A stretch of 64,000 nt of DNA from Rhabdophis nuchalis (GCA_039707465.1 CM077643.1:329719419-329783418), one strand, 5' to 3'; counted from the first letter of the stretch, positions 1 to 10,479 are shown. The notes: generated from the letters alone by a model not told the origin. Made by a program: numbers and translations.

Positions 1-87
1 AGTCGTTAAGGATGACATCAAGTGACCATGACTTACTGTCAGTTTCTCCATTGACTTTGCTTGTCACAAGTTGGCTATTAAACTTGC

Positions 88-985
88 AAATACAATACAA
101 TACAATACAATAGCAGAGTTGGAAGGAACCTTGTAGGTCTTCTAGTCCAACCCCCTGCATGGGCAGGAACCTTATACCATTTCAGACAAATGGCTATCTA
201 ACATCTTTTTAAAGACTTCCAGGGTTGGGGCATTCACAACTTCTGGTGGCAAGCTGTTCCAGAGGTTAATTGTTCTAACTGTCAGGAAATTTCTCCTTAG
301 TTCTAAGTTGCTTCTCTCCTTGATTAGTTTCCACCCATTGCTTCTTGTCCTGCCCCCAGGTGCCTTGGAGAATAGTTTGACTCCCTCTTCTTTGTGGCAC
401 CCTCTGAGATATCGGAACACTGCTATCATGTCTCCCCTGGTCCTTCTCTTCATCAAACTAGACATACCCAGCTCCTGCAACCGTTCTTCATATGTTTTAG
501 TCTCCAGTCCCCTAATCTTGGTTGCTCTTCTCTGCACTCTTTCCAGAGTCTCCACGTCTTTTCTACATCGTGGCGACCAAAACTGTATGCAGTATTCCAA
601 GTGTGGCCTTACCAAGGCACTATACAGTGGCATTAACACTTCACGTGATCTAGATTCTATCCCTGTTTATGCAGCCTAGAACTGTGTTGGCTTTTTTGGC
701 AGCTGCTGCACACTGCTGGCTCATATTTAAATGGTTGTCCACTAGGATTCCAAGATCCCTCTCACAGTTGCTACTATTGAGCAAGGTACCACCTATACTG
801 TACCTGTGCATTTTGTTTTTCTTGCCTAAATGTAGAACCTTACTTTTTTCACAATTGAATTTCATTTTATTAGATAGTGCCCAATGTTCAAGTTTGTCAA
901 GAGCCTTCTGTATCTTAAGCCTATCTTCTGGAGTGTTGGCTATTCCTGCCAGCTTGGTGTCGTCTGCAAATTTGATGAGTTCCAT
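88..985 (-). mobile_element. CR1 LINE, 5'-truncated 3' end
   Basis: This is the 3' end of a CR1-clade non-LTR retrotransposon in reverse orientation. Its 3' tail is the short tandem repeat at 88-112 (TATTG units read on the minus strand). It encodes the end of the reverse transcriptase, including an FADD box, and the conserved C-terminal region beginning LVRPHLEYC. The element is colinear with the plus-strand copy at 20091-21143 and very similar to it, so the family was active recently. Similarity between the copies stops near 985, so that is the truncation point. Confidence 0.92.
172..985 (-). pseudogene. CR1 ORF2 fragment (RT C-terminal half)
   Basis: Two adjoining frames carry CR1 reverse transcriptase. 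The upstream one (about 985 to 650) reads through KFADDTKLAG, the catalytic FADD motif. The downstream one (639 to 172) gives 155 residues of the CR1 C-terminal region ending HLSEMV. The frame changes near 650, where two bases appear to be missing relative to the expected reading, followed by a TAG. The same lesion is present in the copy near 20570. This copy also lacks one codon relative to the other (RRATK-IRG against RRATKMIRG). There is no host function. Confidence 0.85.
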
Positions 986-1577
986 GTGACCACAGGTCAC
1001 TATGACTATTGTAAATGCATGTAAATGTTGGTTGCATAGTGAAACTCCCCATTACATCTATTTGCTTTCCTTCAGAAAACAAAGGTGCGGAAATAATTCT
1101 AAAAGAAACCTAAAGATCTTCAAGGATAAATACAGTCACAAGGCATGTGCTACATTCTCTCAATATTCCCTTTGCAATATTATAAAGGCAATAAGGAAAG
1201 ACCAAGAGAAGGTTGAAAACAAATCAGTATCTGTCATTCATATATTTGTTTTAACCAAGCAGCAATTTAGAAAGTCTATCATGATGCAGAAAAACAATCA
1301 GTGGATGGAGAATGAAGGTCCTTCAGACAATCAGCCTGCCTTCTATTGCCCAGAATAAAAACATTAATCTAAGCAGCAGCTTATACATTCTGCTCCGACA
1401 CATAAAAATTATTGAGATCCTCCATGGAAATGCCAAACACATATTTGATATACTTACTTATTGCCCCAGTGAAGCATTTCTCATTGACTATTATCAAATA
1501 CAAATGAAGCATATTGATGCTTCTCCCTCTTACAAGCATTTATTATATTTTATCATTCATTTATAGCTTAGTTTTAT
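986..1577. other. non-coding, no recognised feature
   Basis: AT-rich sequence upstream of the truncated CR1. The open frames here have no protein-like composition and I see no repeat I recognise. Confidence 0.5.
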
Positions 1578-1752
1578 TATTTTTATAAATAATTCCAGAT
1601 GGCAAATATATCCAACACCTTTCTTCTCCTATTTTCTCCACAAAAGAGAGTGGCCCAAAGTCACCCAGCTGACTTTCATGGCCAAAGTGGGACTTGTACT
1701 CATGGTATCCTAGTTTCTAGCCTGGTACCTTAACCACTAGATCAATCTGGTT
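1578..1752 (-). mobile_element. MIR-like core SINE (squamate type)
   Basis: Read on the minus strand this starts with a tRNA-like A box (GTGGTTAAGG) and B box, then the core-SINE block CAGCTGGGTGACTTTGGGCC. It ends with the TTATTTATAAAAATAATAAA tail also seen in the fragments at 15227 and 32065. That architecture fits a MIR/CORE-SINE family with an L2-like 3' end. The copy is diverged. Confidence 0.75.
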
Positions 1753-1789
1753 TAATTATAAAAATATTTCTGGTCATTCTTTGATTAAC

Positions 1790-2000
1790 CTGATAATCAA
1801 ATAATCACAATGTGTCACATTTTCTGTTTTAGAAGAAAACTGCCTTATAATAATTTCCATAATCCAAAATTGATTATTTCCTTTAATTCTGGTTATGTCT
1901 GATAAACAAAAGAACTGACAGTACAGCAATGAAGAAACATAATGTAATTCTGGATCCCAACTGAGCAGAGATGAAAAATCAAAACAAAATACTAAGCAAT
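1790..2000 (-). CDS. candidate exon 3 of an unidentified minus-strand gene
   Basis: On the minus strand a run of T ending TTTCAG abuts position 2000. The frame then stays open for about 70 codons (D-C-L-V-F-C-F-D-F-S-S-L-L-S-W-D-P-E-L onwards) to either a CAG|GTTAAT donor after 1790 or a TGA ending at 1774. The two-base start completes the one-base end of the exon at 2095-2233, so the phases agree across a 94-bp intron. The peptide is rich in hydrophobic and aromatic residues and I do not recognise it. It could be the last exon. Either end could be wrong, and a chance frame in AT-rich DNA is possible. Confidence 0.35.
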
Positions 2001-2094
2001 CTGAAAAAAAAGTATAAAAATTTTTTTTTGAGATCACTAAGCATCTCAGAGATATCTAAGGGAATTATATGTAATCTTTACAATAGGCACTCAC

Positions 2095-2233
2095 CCAATA
2101 AAGTGCATTCAAAACGCATATAAAGATTAGGTTCTAATTCTTTTAATGTCAGTCTAAGATTCATATTCATAGGAGAAAGTTTTCTATTTTTTGTTTCCCT
2201 TCCCCTTTTCTCTATAGCATTCTGCATCAATTC
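2095..2233 (-). CDS. candidate exon 2 of an unidentified minus-strand gene
   Basis: This is the strongest exon-like signal near the CpG island. On the minus strand the acceptor reads TTCCTGCTCCTTTCACAG|G, a good pyrimidine tract with a CAG, and the donor reads TTGG|GTGAGT, a near-consensus 5' splice site. The 139-nt interval is open and encodes a charged, protein-like peptide (ELMQNAIEKRGRETKNRK, then LSPMNMNLRLTLKELEP). It starts in phase 0, matching the end of the exon at 2802-2870, and ends in phase 1, matching the start of the exon at 1790-2000. I cannot assign a family. Transcription would run away from the island at 5.9-7.5 kb. Confidence 0.5.
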
Positions 2234-2801
2234 CTGTGAAAGGAGCAGGAAACTCTTGCATATAAAGTTTGTAAACATGATTGTAAACAATATGATTTTA
2301 AGAAATATATATTAAAAGTAATGGACATAGTACTTCCTACATGAAACAGCAATTGTTTCATCTACTCAGCATCTCTTTCTACATCAGTAATTATGCCCCA
2401 AATTGGTATAATGTGCATCTCTATAATAGTTTATATGCTCAGGGCAGAAAACATGTTTTCCATTATAACCATGAGATAAAACCATCTATCCTTCCCTTTT
2501 TTAAAGCCTCCAATTTAAAAATATCAGAATTATGAAATTCAAAATTTAGATAATATAGCTGTGGCTGTTAACTTCAAGATGATATTTTAATATTTATATA
2601 CTAAAGGCCTGAATCAGTATCTTTAGAAGTCAACGGAAACATAACAAAACATGACAAAATGAAACTATTTTCTAAAGTATCTATTTCTTTCAGAATCAGG
2701 GCACCAAGAAATCCTATACAACTTGCAACACATAATTTACAAGCTGTGTGAATACATTTTTACTGAGATATAAGTAAGCATCAATATCAAAAGCAACATA
2801 C

Positions 2802-2870
2802 CTTATATGTGATCTGCTTTAGTTGGAAAACTTTCTTAAATCTATCAGGCAAATTTCCAAAAAACCCAAT
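2802..2870 (-). CDS. candidate exon 1 (internal) of an unidentified minus-strand gene
   Basis: On the minus strand an AAG|GTATGT donor ends a 23-codon frame (IGFFGNLPDRFKKVFQLKQ, then ITYK). The acceptor is less certain. ...GTTTCAATAAG at 2871 gives a phase-0, 69-nt exon, but the frame is open further upstream, so an acceptor near 2950 is also possible. It ends in phase 0 and joins the next candidate exon without a shift. The family is unknown. Confidence 0.4.
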
Positions 2871-3744
2871 CTTATTGAAACATTGCACAACAAAAATTAG
2901 GATGCTGTTGATACAGTACTTTTTAATCACAACCCAATTCATAAACAAGCTATGTTCAAATATAGTGTAAGATTTTTTTATAAGCATGTAACTGATTTTT
3001 ATGATATGTACATGGTCTTCATGATCACAGAAAATATTTCTTCACAATTTCTTAAATTAATAAAGTCAGCCGAAGCAAATTAACATGCACTGTTTTCTGT
3101 ACTGGTTTAGTACTGTTTTGAAGAAGCATGTAATGCGAGAAAAAAGCAATTCTGAAATCCTGTTTTAAAATGGTTAGTAGAAAATATACTTTTAAAAAGA
3201 ATAGTTTATTCTTATTCAAAATAGAAAGTAAACCATTTAAGAATTTGCTCAATTAGTCAATATTCATATATATTCAATCTTTCCCCAGATTTTCTCTATC
3301 CCACTGTGGCAAGGGACAAAATGTACACAATGTTCAATATTTTGTAATAAACAGGGTGATTTAAAGCAATTCCCAACTTTCAAACACATTGGTATAGTTT
3401 TCTGATCTGTTAACTATAGATCATAACAACACTAAGTAGTAAGCCTTAACAAATTCTACAGAAATAGCTTCCAGCATAACTTTTGGATAAAACAACTTTA
3501 TTTTCATAACTGAGTTATAGAGATTATTTTAGGGTCTCCATTTAAAGAAAAAAATTAACCAAACTTTAATTCTTTATTTTTAACTATGCCACTTAATTCT
3601 AAATCCTACTGCACTTCAGACCAAAAAAAATATTCCTGTTCTTAAAAGCCTTCAGTCCAAATTTAATCATACCTTGAAAAATAATTATCTTTGAAAAAGC
3701 CTGGCTCAAATTGAAGTTAACAACTAATATCATGATTTGCAAGT
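2871..3744. other. non-coding, AT-rich
   Basis: Probably intronic if the minus-strand exons are real. No repeat or RNA gene is recognised. Confidence 0.45.
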
Positions 3745-3940
3745 GTCAATGTAGCATAGTGCAACAGTATGAAAGCAGTTTGTCCCTGCTTTCTTATGGG
3801 ATTTTTTCAATATACTACATAGCCTTTGCTATAGCCTAAGATTTCCCAATGGTGTTGCATCCTACTACCAACCTAGTTTGACCCTGCTCAGCTTTTCAAG
3901 ATCAACCAAGAGCTGTTAGGTGCTGCCATCTACTGTAAGC
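3745..3940 (-). mobile_element. 5S rRNA-derived SINE (SINE3-like), decayed
   Basis: The minus strand contains a diverged but clear 5S rRNA internal-promoter block: GAAAAGCTGAGCAGGGTCAA, then ACTAGGTTGGTAGTAGGATG. This corresponds to the GGAAGCTAAGCAGGGT ... GGTTAGTACTTGGATGGGAG region of 5S. The downstream part (GGGAAAT..., CCCATAAG...) resembles the body of the 5S-headed SINEs common in amniotes. It is too diverged to be a functional 5S gene. Confidence 0.65.
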
Positions 3941-5767
3941 TTAATCAGACTTTTCTGTAGTAAATTTCATTTATTTCTCTAGGACATGAATATAAGTAAA
4001 CAAAAGTAGACAATAGGCTAAATTGGGAGTAAATTGAGTTGGGAGCAATAGCTACTGCCCCAACTGCCATTATAGCTTTAAATTTATATATCTAGGGTAT
4101 ATCTATTCATTTTATATTTAACAATTTAAAAAACTTTGTTATATGATATTTTGATCACAATTTATAGTACAAACTGACCTGAATTGTCAAAAACATTTTC
4201 AAAAATTTAGACTGCCATTTGCATAATTACTACTTTTAGGTAGAAAAAGCCAAATATCCATATGTAAACATCTATTCATACAATGAGGTTTCTCTTTTTC
4301 CATGCTTCTCAAAGTTTATTTTTCAGGGTTCCTCCTCAATATATCATACAGTAGTAGGTTTTCAGGCTACAAGGACAAATTGTCTCTCCCCTTTGTATTT
4401 ATACATCCAGTTCCTTCAGTGGAAACACAAGGATTCTATCCAGAATAACACGTTAAGACATTAATCACATGTATTTTTAGATGGAAATAAATCTCTTTGA
4501 ACTCAGAAGAACTTATCTCCTATCTCCTATTCCCAACTAGCCGTTTATATGAAAAGATAAAATAGTATGTTTAAGTGGTATTCTTTAAATTAAAAATAGA
4601 TAAAACAATATATTAGATTCCAATTCAAAGCATGTCTTATTTGCAATCTACGAAAATCAATGATATTTCTTCTAAATAAGCTTCCATATATAGACTGTTT
4701 CATTGTAAATAGAGAATCCATGAAAAATCAAATTTCTAGAATTTCAGCTTCTAGAATAATTTGTAGAAGTTAAATAATGTAAAACAAACATTCAAAATAA
4801 CTGCAAAACAAGGGAAAAATCTTTGTGAAAACAAATCTAAAACAAATTAACCAAATATATGAAAGCAGAATTTCTGATATTGTTATAAATTATGCACATT
4901 CCTTTTCTGAACAAACATGTTTATCTTGTCCAGTTAACAAATACAAATAGCGATCAATCCAATGAAAGATACTGGGATCAATTTAAAACCTTCCACTGAG
5001 AGTAAATAGAAATATGAGAATTTCAGTTAGGATTTTTAGAGGAAAATTGATTCATCCAAGAGAATAAATTTTCTACAGGCAAAAAAAGGAGGCAAAGACG
5101 GAAGAAATGCACTTGGAAAATATTTACTAAAAATGTAAACTTGAAATTGTAGATCCTTTTATGTAATATAGTACTTTATGTTAATTCCTACTAGGGAAGC
5201 AAAGAAACTATTCCATATTAAAAGTTCATAAAGTACTCTGTTTACTTCTAGTAGGAATTTGTAGATTTAATTTAATTTGTTATTTTGTTTACTCTTGTGT
5301 GTACAAATCATATAGCTTTGTGAAATATAAAGAACGTTTGCCTACTTTACATACTTCATAACTTATATGACTGTATGATTTTGAATAGTTTTCTTTTTAA
5401 GTGAAACTTCTAAGCAAAGGCAACAAAAATGCTTGACGCTATCTCATCAATCCTATATGTCAACATTACAAGTCCATCATTTATGATGTATAAATAATGA
5501 TAAAATTAAATTTCTGTGAAAGAAGCACTAAATTATTTGAGCAGAACACTATGCTATTTTAACTGAAGTGACTAATTAACTGAAAAGAAAATCCCATATA
5601 CAATACTGGAAAAGACTGCATTGAAATTTTCAGACTGTTTTGAATATACTAATTTCTTTGAATCGTGGGCTGCATAAACTGAAGGAAAGCAGTTATCAGA
5701 CACGGCACAACGTACATCGATGCCTCTACATGCAAAGCAGTAACCATGGCTGTCCAGCAGACGTGAT
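3941..5767. other. non-coding, AT-rich
   Basis: No gene or repeat is recognised between the 5S-SINE and the FOX palindrome. The last 250 bases gain CpGs and lie just outside the CpG island. Confidence 0.4.
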
Positions 5768-5790
5768 GTAAACAAGCCAGCTTTGTTTAC
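5768..5790. promoter_or_regulatory. palindromic pair of forkhead-type sites
   Basis: GTAAACAA, a 7-base spacer, then TTGTTTAC form a perfect 8-bp inverted repeat. Each arm contains the forkhead core GTAAACA/TGTTTAC. It lies about 130 bp outside the CpG island. The role in regulation is inference. Confidence 0.4.
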
Positions 5791-6181
5791 TTGCATCAGT
5801 GGACTTCTGCAAGAAAGAGCGGGCTATCTTTTTGCTTGCCTCTCTATTATTAGAACGCAGCTTTGTTTTTAACTGGAAGAAAGCGGAAAGGATCCTTCAT
5901 TAAGCGCATTTTACATTCATTTACGCCTTAGAACAGAATGTAAGGAGAGATAAGAACATCTAAGGAGGAAGCACAGCGACCAAAGAGTGTTTCCTGAGGG
6001 AGGGAGGGAGAGAGGGGGGCTGGGCATAGGAGAGAAACGAAACGTGTAACTGTAATGCGCCATCCATTTCAACGGCCTTTCAGCTACAACAAGCATTCCG
6101 TACAAATAACGGGGGTGGGCTGCGCGCGCGAGTGTTGTTATGATGCGCCTCGTGGCCAAGCGCACACCTTCTCCCTCCTTC

Positions 6182-6206
6182 CCTCCTCTTCCCCCCCCCC
6201 CCCCCC
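6182..6206. repeat. pyrimidine/poly(C) run in CpG island
   Basis: A C/T-rich run ending in about 16 consecutive C residues. It may vary in length or be mis-assembled. Confidence 0.6.
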
Positions 6207-6410
6207 GAGATACATTAATGTTACATAACCCTCCTGCCTCTACAGAAGCCAGGCAGGCCCCGCCAACCGGACACACACACCAGAAGAGCACTTGTGTTTT
6301 AAGTCTCAGCTGCTGCATGCGCTGGTTCGAAGTGGAGGAGGAAGAGGAGGAGCTGCGAAAACGAGGCAGCCGCCGCCGCCTCCCTCTCCCTGTCACTAGG
6401 CGCGTTTAGG

Positions 6411-6418
6411 ATGGCGGC
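6411..6418 (+). promoter_or_regulatory. YY1-like motif
   Basis: ATGGCGGC, the YY1 core, sits in the middle of the island. In many promoters this motif overlaps the start of transcription, and the ATG could also initiate a short N-terminus. Confidence 0.35.
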
Positions 6419-7134
6419 GGGTGAGGGGGAACGCCGCGTTGGGTCACAGGCAGCGGGAAAAAGGAGCCGGAGCAGTCGCCTGAGAAGAGAGGCTTGCCCA
6501 CCTGCCCCCCCCCTCGCCTCACGTGCCCCCAGAGCTACCAGCGGCCAGCCAGCCAGCCTCCAACATCCCCCCCCTCCGCCGCCGCCCGTCTTCCCAGCGC
6601 GTGCCCCCCTTCTCCCCCGCCTCTGTCAGCGCGGTCGCGAGCCTGCCTACCTGCAGCAAAAGGCGAGGGTGGCGGGTGCCGGCCGTTGGCTCGGAAGCGG
6701 GTCTCCGGGCAGGGGGGCGCCCACGATCTCTCCTCCCTTGTCCCCCCTGCCGGGGGTGAGTCCTTCACGGCTGCGGCGGTCTACCTTGGTTGTGGGTTTG
6801 CGAAGGTTTGCACTCCAGCTAGCGCCGCTCTGAGAGATGCAGGCGGGGCGGCGGCTACATCGATAGTGGCTCTCCCGCTATTTAGGGAGGCGCCCGCCCG
6901 GGCAGCTCGGCCGCAGCATCCAGGGAGTTAGGAGCGGCGGCAGCTCTTTCCCAACTGAATACACCCGGAGCGGCCCGGGCCCCAGCGCTCGGCTCGATTC
7001 CTGCCGCCTCCTTCGCCAGGTTCGTTATTGACTTTGAGGAAAACTCCCGACGTCACTGGCTCCCCCCCCCCCCCGCCGCCAGTGTCTCCCCCTCGGTGGC
7101 GGCGGCGGCAGCAGTAACGTCGGCATCCCCCAGA

Positions 7135-7144
7135 TCTCGCGAGA
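7135..7144. promoter_or_regulatory. TCTCGCGAGA (BANP-type) promoter element
   Basis: A perfect copy of the palindromic TCTCGCGAGA element. BANP is known to bind unmethylated copies of it in CpG-island promoters of essential genes. Confidence 0.6.
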
Positions 7145-7378
7145 AGCGCCAGCGTGCGGAATGGAGCGGGGGTCTGCCAGACGGAGCGAGCAGGGAAAAG
7201 GTGGGGGCTGCCAGACAGAGCGAGAGAGCGGCGGGAAGGACGCGCGGAGGGACGGGGGCGGGGGTGAAGGCATGAATGAGAGAGGGAGGCGGCGGGGCGG
7301 CTGACCAACCGTTACGGATACGTGTATAACAAGGCGAAGATTAAAAGCAGCCGGGCGGGTAGGAAGAGCACAGTCTGC

Positions 7379-7499
7379 ATGATAGGGGATACCTGTCGAA
7401 GGTGGAGGACCTATCATGTTGGCGTGCCGCAGTAGGGTTGCTGTTTCGGACGTAGAAAAGTGGGCGAGGGCCTACCAGGCGGTTCGCTCTCCGAAACAG
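7379..7499. repeat. two short inverted repeats at the island edge
   Basis: CATGATAGG (7379-7387) pairs with CCTATCATG (7410-7418), and CTGTTTCGGA (7441-7450) pairs with TCCGAAACAG (7490-7499). Both pairs are perfect and adjacent, so a transcript could fold two stems. Confidence 0.45.
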
Positions 7500-7921
7500 G
7501 AGTTAGGAAAATAAGTTTGTCTGGTGTCAAATTTAATAATTCCTTCCCAATCAATAATAAAATGTCAATAGCCAGCCTTCATTAACTTTGCTTCAGCAAT
7601 CTTTGCAGGATCGGGCGACAGCAATATTTATGACTTCAAAAATCTCTGCCTGCCACAAATTTATTGGCGCCTCTTGGATAGGAAGTCAGCTGCCCGCCAG
7701 ATTGTTGTTGTTGTTGTCTGATAACATTATATGCCCTCTTTTTTCAGACAGGTGAAAATATGCACACAATGCAAATACTGGAATAGGAATATATAATTCA
7801 CTTGTTCCTTGTTGCGTTTATTTTAAAACTAATTTCCATCCAGCAAACAGGGTTCTGAAAAAATAAATACAGTGACAATTTATATTCATACAGTATTTTT
7901 CAGCATCAGCGGACACTTAAA

Positions 7922-8385
7922 CATGGCTCGGGGCCTAGTTATATGCGAGACCATCTTCTGCCCCATACATCCCTTCGACCGATCCGCTCCCACAGAGAGG
8001 GCCTTCTCAGGGTGCCGTCGGCCGGACAATGCCGGTTGGCGACACCCAACGGAAGGGCCTTCTCTGTGGCGGGCCCTACCCTCTGGAACGACTTACCCCC
8101 CGAACTACGCACCATCTCAGACCTCCGCCTCTTCCGCCAGCGTCTTAAAACGCACCTTTTCCAACAAGCCGGCCTAGCATAACCTCCCGTTTTGAATGTT
8201 TTTAGATAGATTTTAATTCGGGGGATTTTATACTATTTTAGCACAGGATATGGATTTAATAGCTTTTTAAAATTTTGTATTTTTTGTTATATTTGTATTG
8301 TTTTAAATTTCCTGTGCGCCGCCCTGGGACTTTTTTGGAGAAGGTGCGGGGTATAAATTTGAATAAATCTAAATCTAAAAAAATA
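7922..8385 (+). mobile_element. L2-clade LINE, 3' fragment
   Basis: This matches the 3' end of the near-complete L2 at 53.1-57 kb: the last codons of the ORF, a short 3' UTR with GCGCCGCCCTGGGAC, and the TAAAT(T/C)TGAATAAATCTAAATC tail. It is 5'-truncated and inserted at the outer edge of the CpG-island region. Confidence 0.88.
7943..8182 (+). pseudogene. L2 ORF2 C-terminal fragment
   Basis: The frame encodes 79 residues colinear with the C-terminus of the L2 at 53.3-53.6 kb (MRDHLLPHTSLRPIRSHREG ... FQQAGLA). It is open to the natural stop, so it serves as a reference for the nonsense codon in the larger copy. There is no catalytic domain here. Confidence 0.8.
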
Positions 8386-9021
8386 CTTACTGGGTATAGT
8401 CGAATAAGGATTTAGCTCTCATCTAATCTAAGCAATTTTGCCCTTCTAAATGAATATCATCGATGTTACTTGTAACAGTAGTTCATCAATCTATCAAATG
8501 CAGTTTGGGGCCGTATGATATTTAGCTTGCTTAATTAAGACACTAGATTATTAAAAAATAGACACTTTAATCATGATTGTTGTGATGTATATTAAAAATA
8601 TTTGTGTTGTATTTGTAATCTTAGTACCATTCTTCTCTATGGTTTTTTATTTATTTACACTATTTCTGTACTGCTGACTGTTGACAAAATGAAGCCTTTT
8701 TTTCCATTAACCCTTTCTTAATATATTAGTTGTTTATTATACAAGTATTGAACACTGGCATTATTAGGTCCCATCTTAGGCACAAAGCCAGCCAAATGAC
8801 CTTGGGCCATGATGGAGACAACTGCAATTCACTTCTGAAATCTTGCCAAGAAAACCACAGAAAATAATCCAGGCAGTCCCCAGGACTCGACACCAATTCA
8901 GAGGCACTAGCATATTCAGGACTCAGTTCTCTACTTCAAGTTCAGATATTAGCTCAAGTTCCATGCTTAGTTTCATAAGCGAAAAGAAAATGCAAAAAGC
9001 TTATAGTTCTTTAAGATTGAG
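8386..9021. other. non-coding, no recognised feature
   Basis: AT-rich spacer. No gene or repeat is recognised. Confidence 0.45.
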
Positions 9022-9082
9022 ATAATAATAATAATCTTTATTGTCATTGTAAAAATTACAATGAAATTGGTTGAAATGAAAA
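9022..9082 (-). mobile_element. LINE 3'-tail fragment
   Basis: AATAATAATAATCTTTATTGTCATTGT followed by ACAATGAAATT is a widespread vertebrate LINE 3'-end motif, here in reverse orientation. Only the terminal 60 bases remain. Confidence 0.45.
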
Positions 9083-9135
9083 AAAAATCAGCTGACTGTT
9101 AGAAGAAATTAAATGAATAGTACAACCAATTATCT

Positions 9136-9215
9136 AGAGCAGGCTTGCACAACATGCAGCCTGCCAAGTAGCTTTGTATGGCCTGCTGGTATTTTTTAAA
9201 ACTTCAGTTTACAGT
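9136..9215. mobile_element. hAT-like MITE remnant
   Basis: GCAGGCTTGCACAACATGCAGCCTGCCAAG resembles the end of a common amniote hAT-derived repeat. The other terminus is not visible. Confidence 0.35.
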
Positions 9216-9297
9216 TACTAAAGTCACCATCATGTGAATAACTGTTTCCTCAATTTAGGGAGTTTAGAGAGATTTACAGGTTATTGCTTTAGAAGTA

Positions 9298-9725
9298 CCG
9301 TATTTTTCGGACACCGATGCACCAGTGTATAAAACGCACCAAGATTTCAAAGAGGTAAGTAAGGGGGAAAACGTTTTTGTCCTCTGTGGCCCCCAGGAGC
9401 ACTCTGTAGGCTTAAGCAGGGCTGGGGGAAGGCAAAAACACCCCAATTTTTGCAGAAAATGGGCTGTTTTTTGCTGAAAATGGGGGCATTTATGCCTTCC
9501 CCCAGCCCTGCTGAAGCCTGCAGAGTGCTCCTGGGGGCCAGGGAGGACAAAAACACCTCCATTTTTGAAAAATATGGCCCATTTTCCTCCCATTTTTAGC
9601 AAAAATGGGATGTGGGGCATGGCTTTGGGCCCCCCAAATGGCCTTATTCAGTGTAAAAGATGCACCAACATTTCCATGCTCTTGGGGGGTGGGGTGGGAG
9701 TGCGTCTTACATTCTGAAAATACAG
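9298..9725. mobile_element. TA-target MITE with a large internal fold-back
   Basis: The termini CCGTATTTTTCGGA and (reverse complement of the right end) CTGTATTTTCAGA are flanked by TA on both sides (9296-9297 and 9726-9727). This fits a Tc1/mariner-superfamily MITE. Inside, about 72 bases at 9373-9444 are complementary to 9481-9553. No transposase is present. Confidence 0.7.
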
Positions 9726-9727
9726 TA

Positions 9728-10479
9728 ATCAATTTCAAACTTAAATTTGAGAACTGAAGATTATGTTCTTAATTAATTCTCAACCAGAACCGTAATCCTA
9801 ACAGGTGTTTACATGTATCGTACCTCTTTCTCCTATTGAATACCCATACATGCTGCTAGTTTATTTTTTATCTGAGAATGTGACGACTGCATGGCTTGTT
9901 TATCTCTTCCTCTACCCTCAAGTTAAAGTGAGTCTGAGGTAACATTAATCCTAAATAATTCTAGGAATTTATGCTAGTATAAAAATCACTGAATTAATTC
10001 TATTGTAAACAGAACATCCAAAATAGTTATATTTGATCAAGTGAAGAAACATTAAAATGTGATAGAAGGAAAAGGTAAGAAAATAAATTGGGTAAAAAAA
10101 TTTCCATAATACTTAAAACAAATAAACCATTACACCTAGATATTATCTATCTTAAAATTGGCAGAGAACCCAAATGCATAGCTGCATTATTTATTTTCCT
10201 CTGTCATGTGATTTAATACTGTATATGCAATTCCTAGATAATACCCATCAATTTGAAATTAAGAATCATTAGTATGTCGACACACCAGATTAATTTTAAG
10301 ATACTAACATAGTTCTGACACTCATACCCAAGTGGGTGGGTCGGGCATCACTTTTGCAGATCTGGATGGGTCAAAATGAAGTAAAGCTATTAAGAAAAAG
10401 ATGTCATTTGTCTATGATAATATTAGTCTGATTTTATTATTGGCTCTAATTAGGTTTTACTCCTCCAAACAGTTGTAGG
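9728..10479. other. non-coding, no recognised feature
   Basis: AT-rich. Nothing recognised. Confidence 0.45.

Larger units (their letters stand above)
5900..7500. promoter_or_regulatory. CpG island, probable (bidirectional?) gene promoter
   Basis: This is the longest non-repeat stretch of high GC and dense CpG in the window. It contains TCTCGCGAGA (7135-7144), a YY1-like ATGGCGGC (6411-6418), NRF1-like TGCGCGCGCG (near 6120), a CRE-like CGACGTCA (about 7049) and GC boxes. GGG|GTGAGT near 6757 is a possible plus-strand first-exon donor. The many open frames inside are low-complexity Pro/Arg/Gly reads and not convincing proteins. Motif names are established. Promoter activity and direction are inferred. 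A minus-strand gene (exons at 1.8-2.9 kb) is the best-supported client. Confidence 0.75.

Noticed and set aside
3290..3320. Extra minus-strand exon after the acceptor-like CCTTGCCACAG
   Set aside because: All frames close quickly or lack a donor.
3825..3925. Functional 5S rRNA gene
   Set aside because: It is too diverged and is embedded in a SINE body.
5572..5796. 74-codon minus-strand frame (MQVNKAGLF...) as a first coding exon
   Set aside because: The sequence looks constrained, but the peptide is unlike known families and no donor site is clear. The forkhead palindrome favours a regulatory reading.
6410..6931. Several 77-145-codon frames on both strands in the CpG island
   Set aside because: They overlap on opposite strands, are Pro/Arg/Ala low-complexity, and follow from high GC with few stops. 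No domain is visible.
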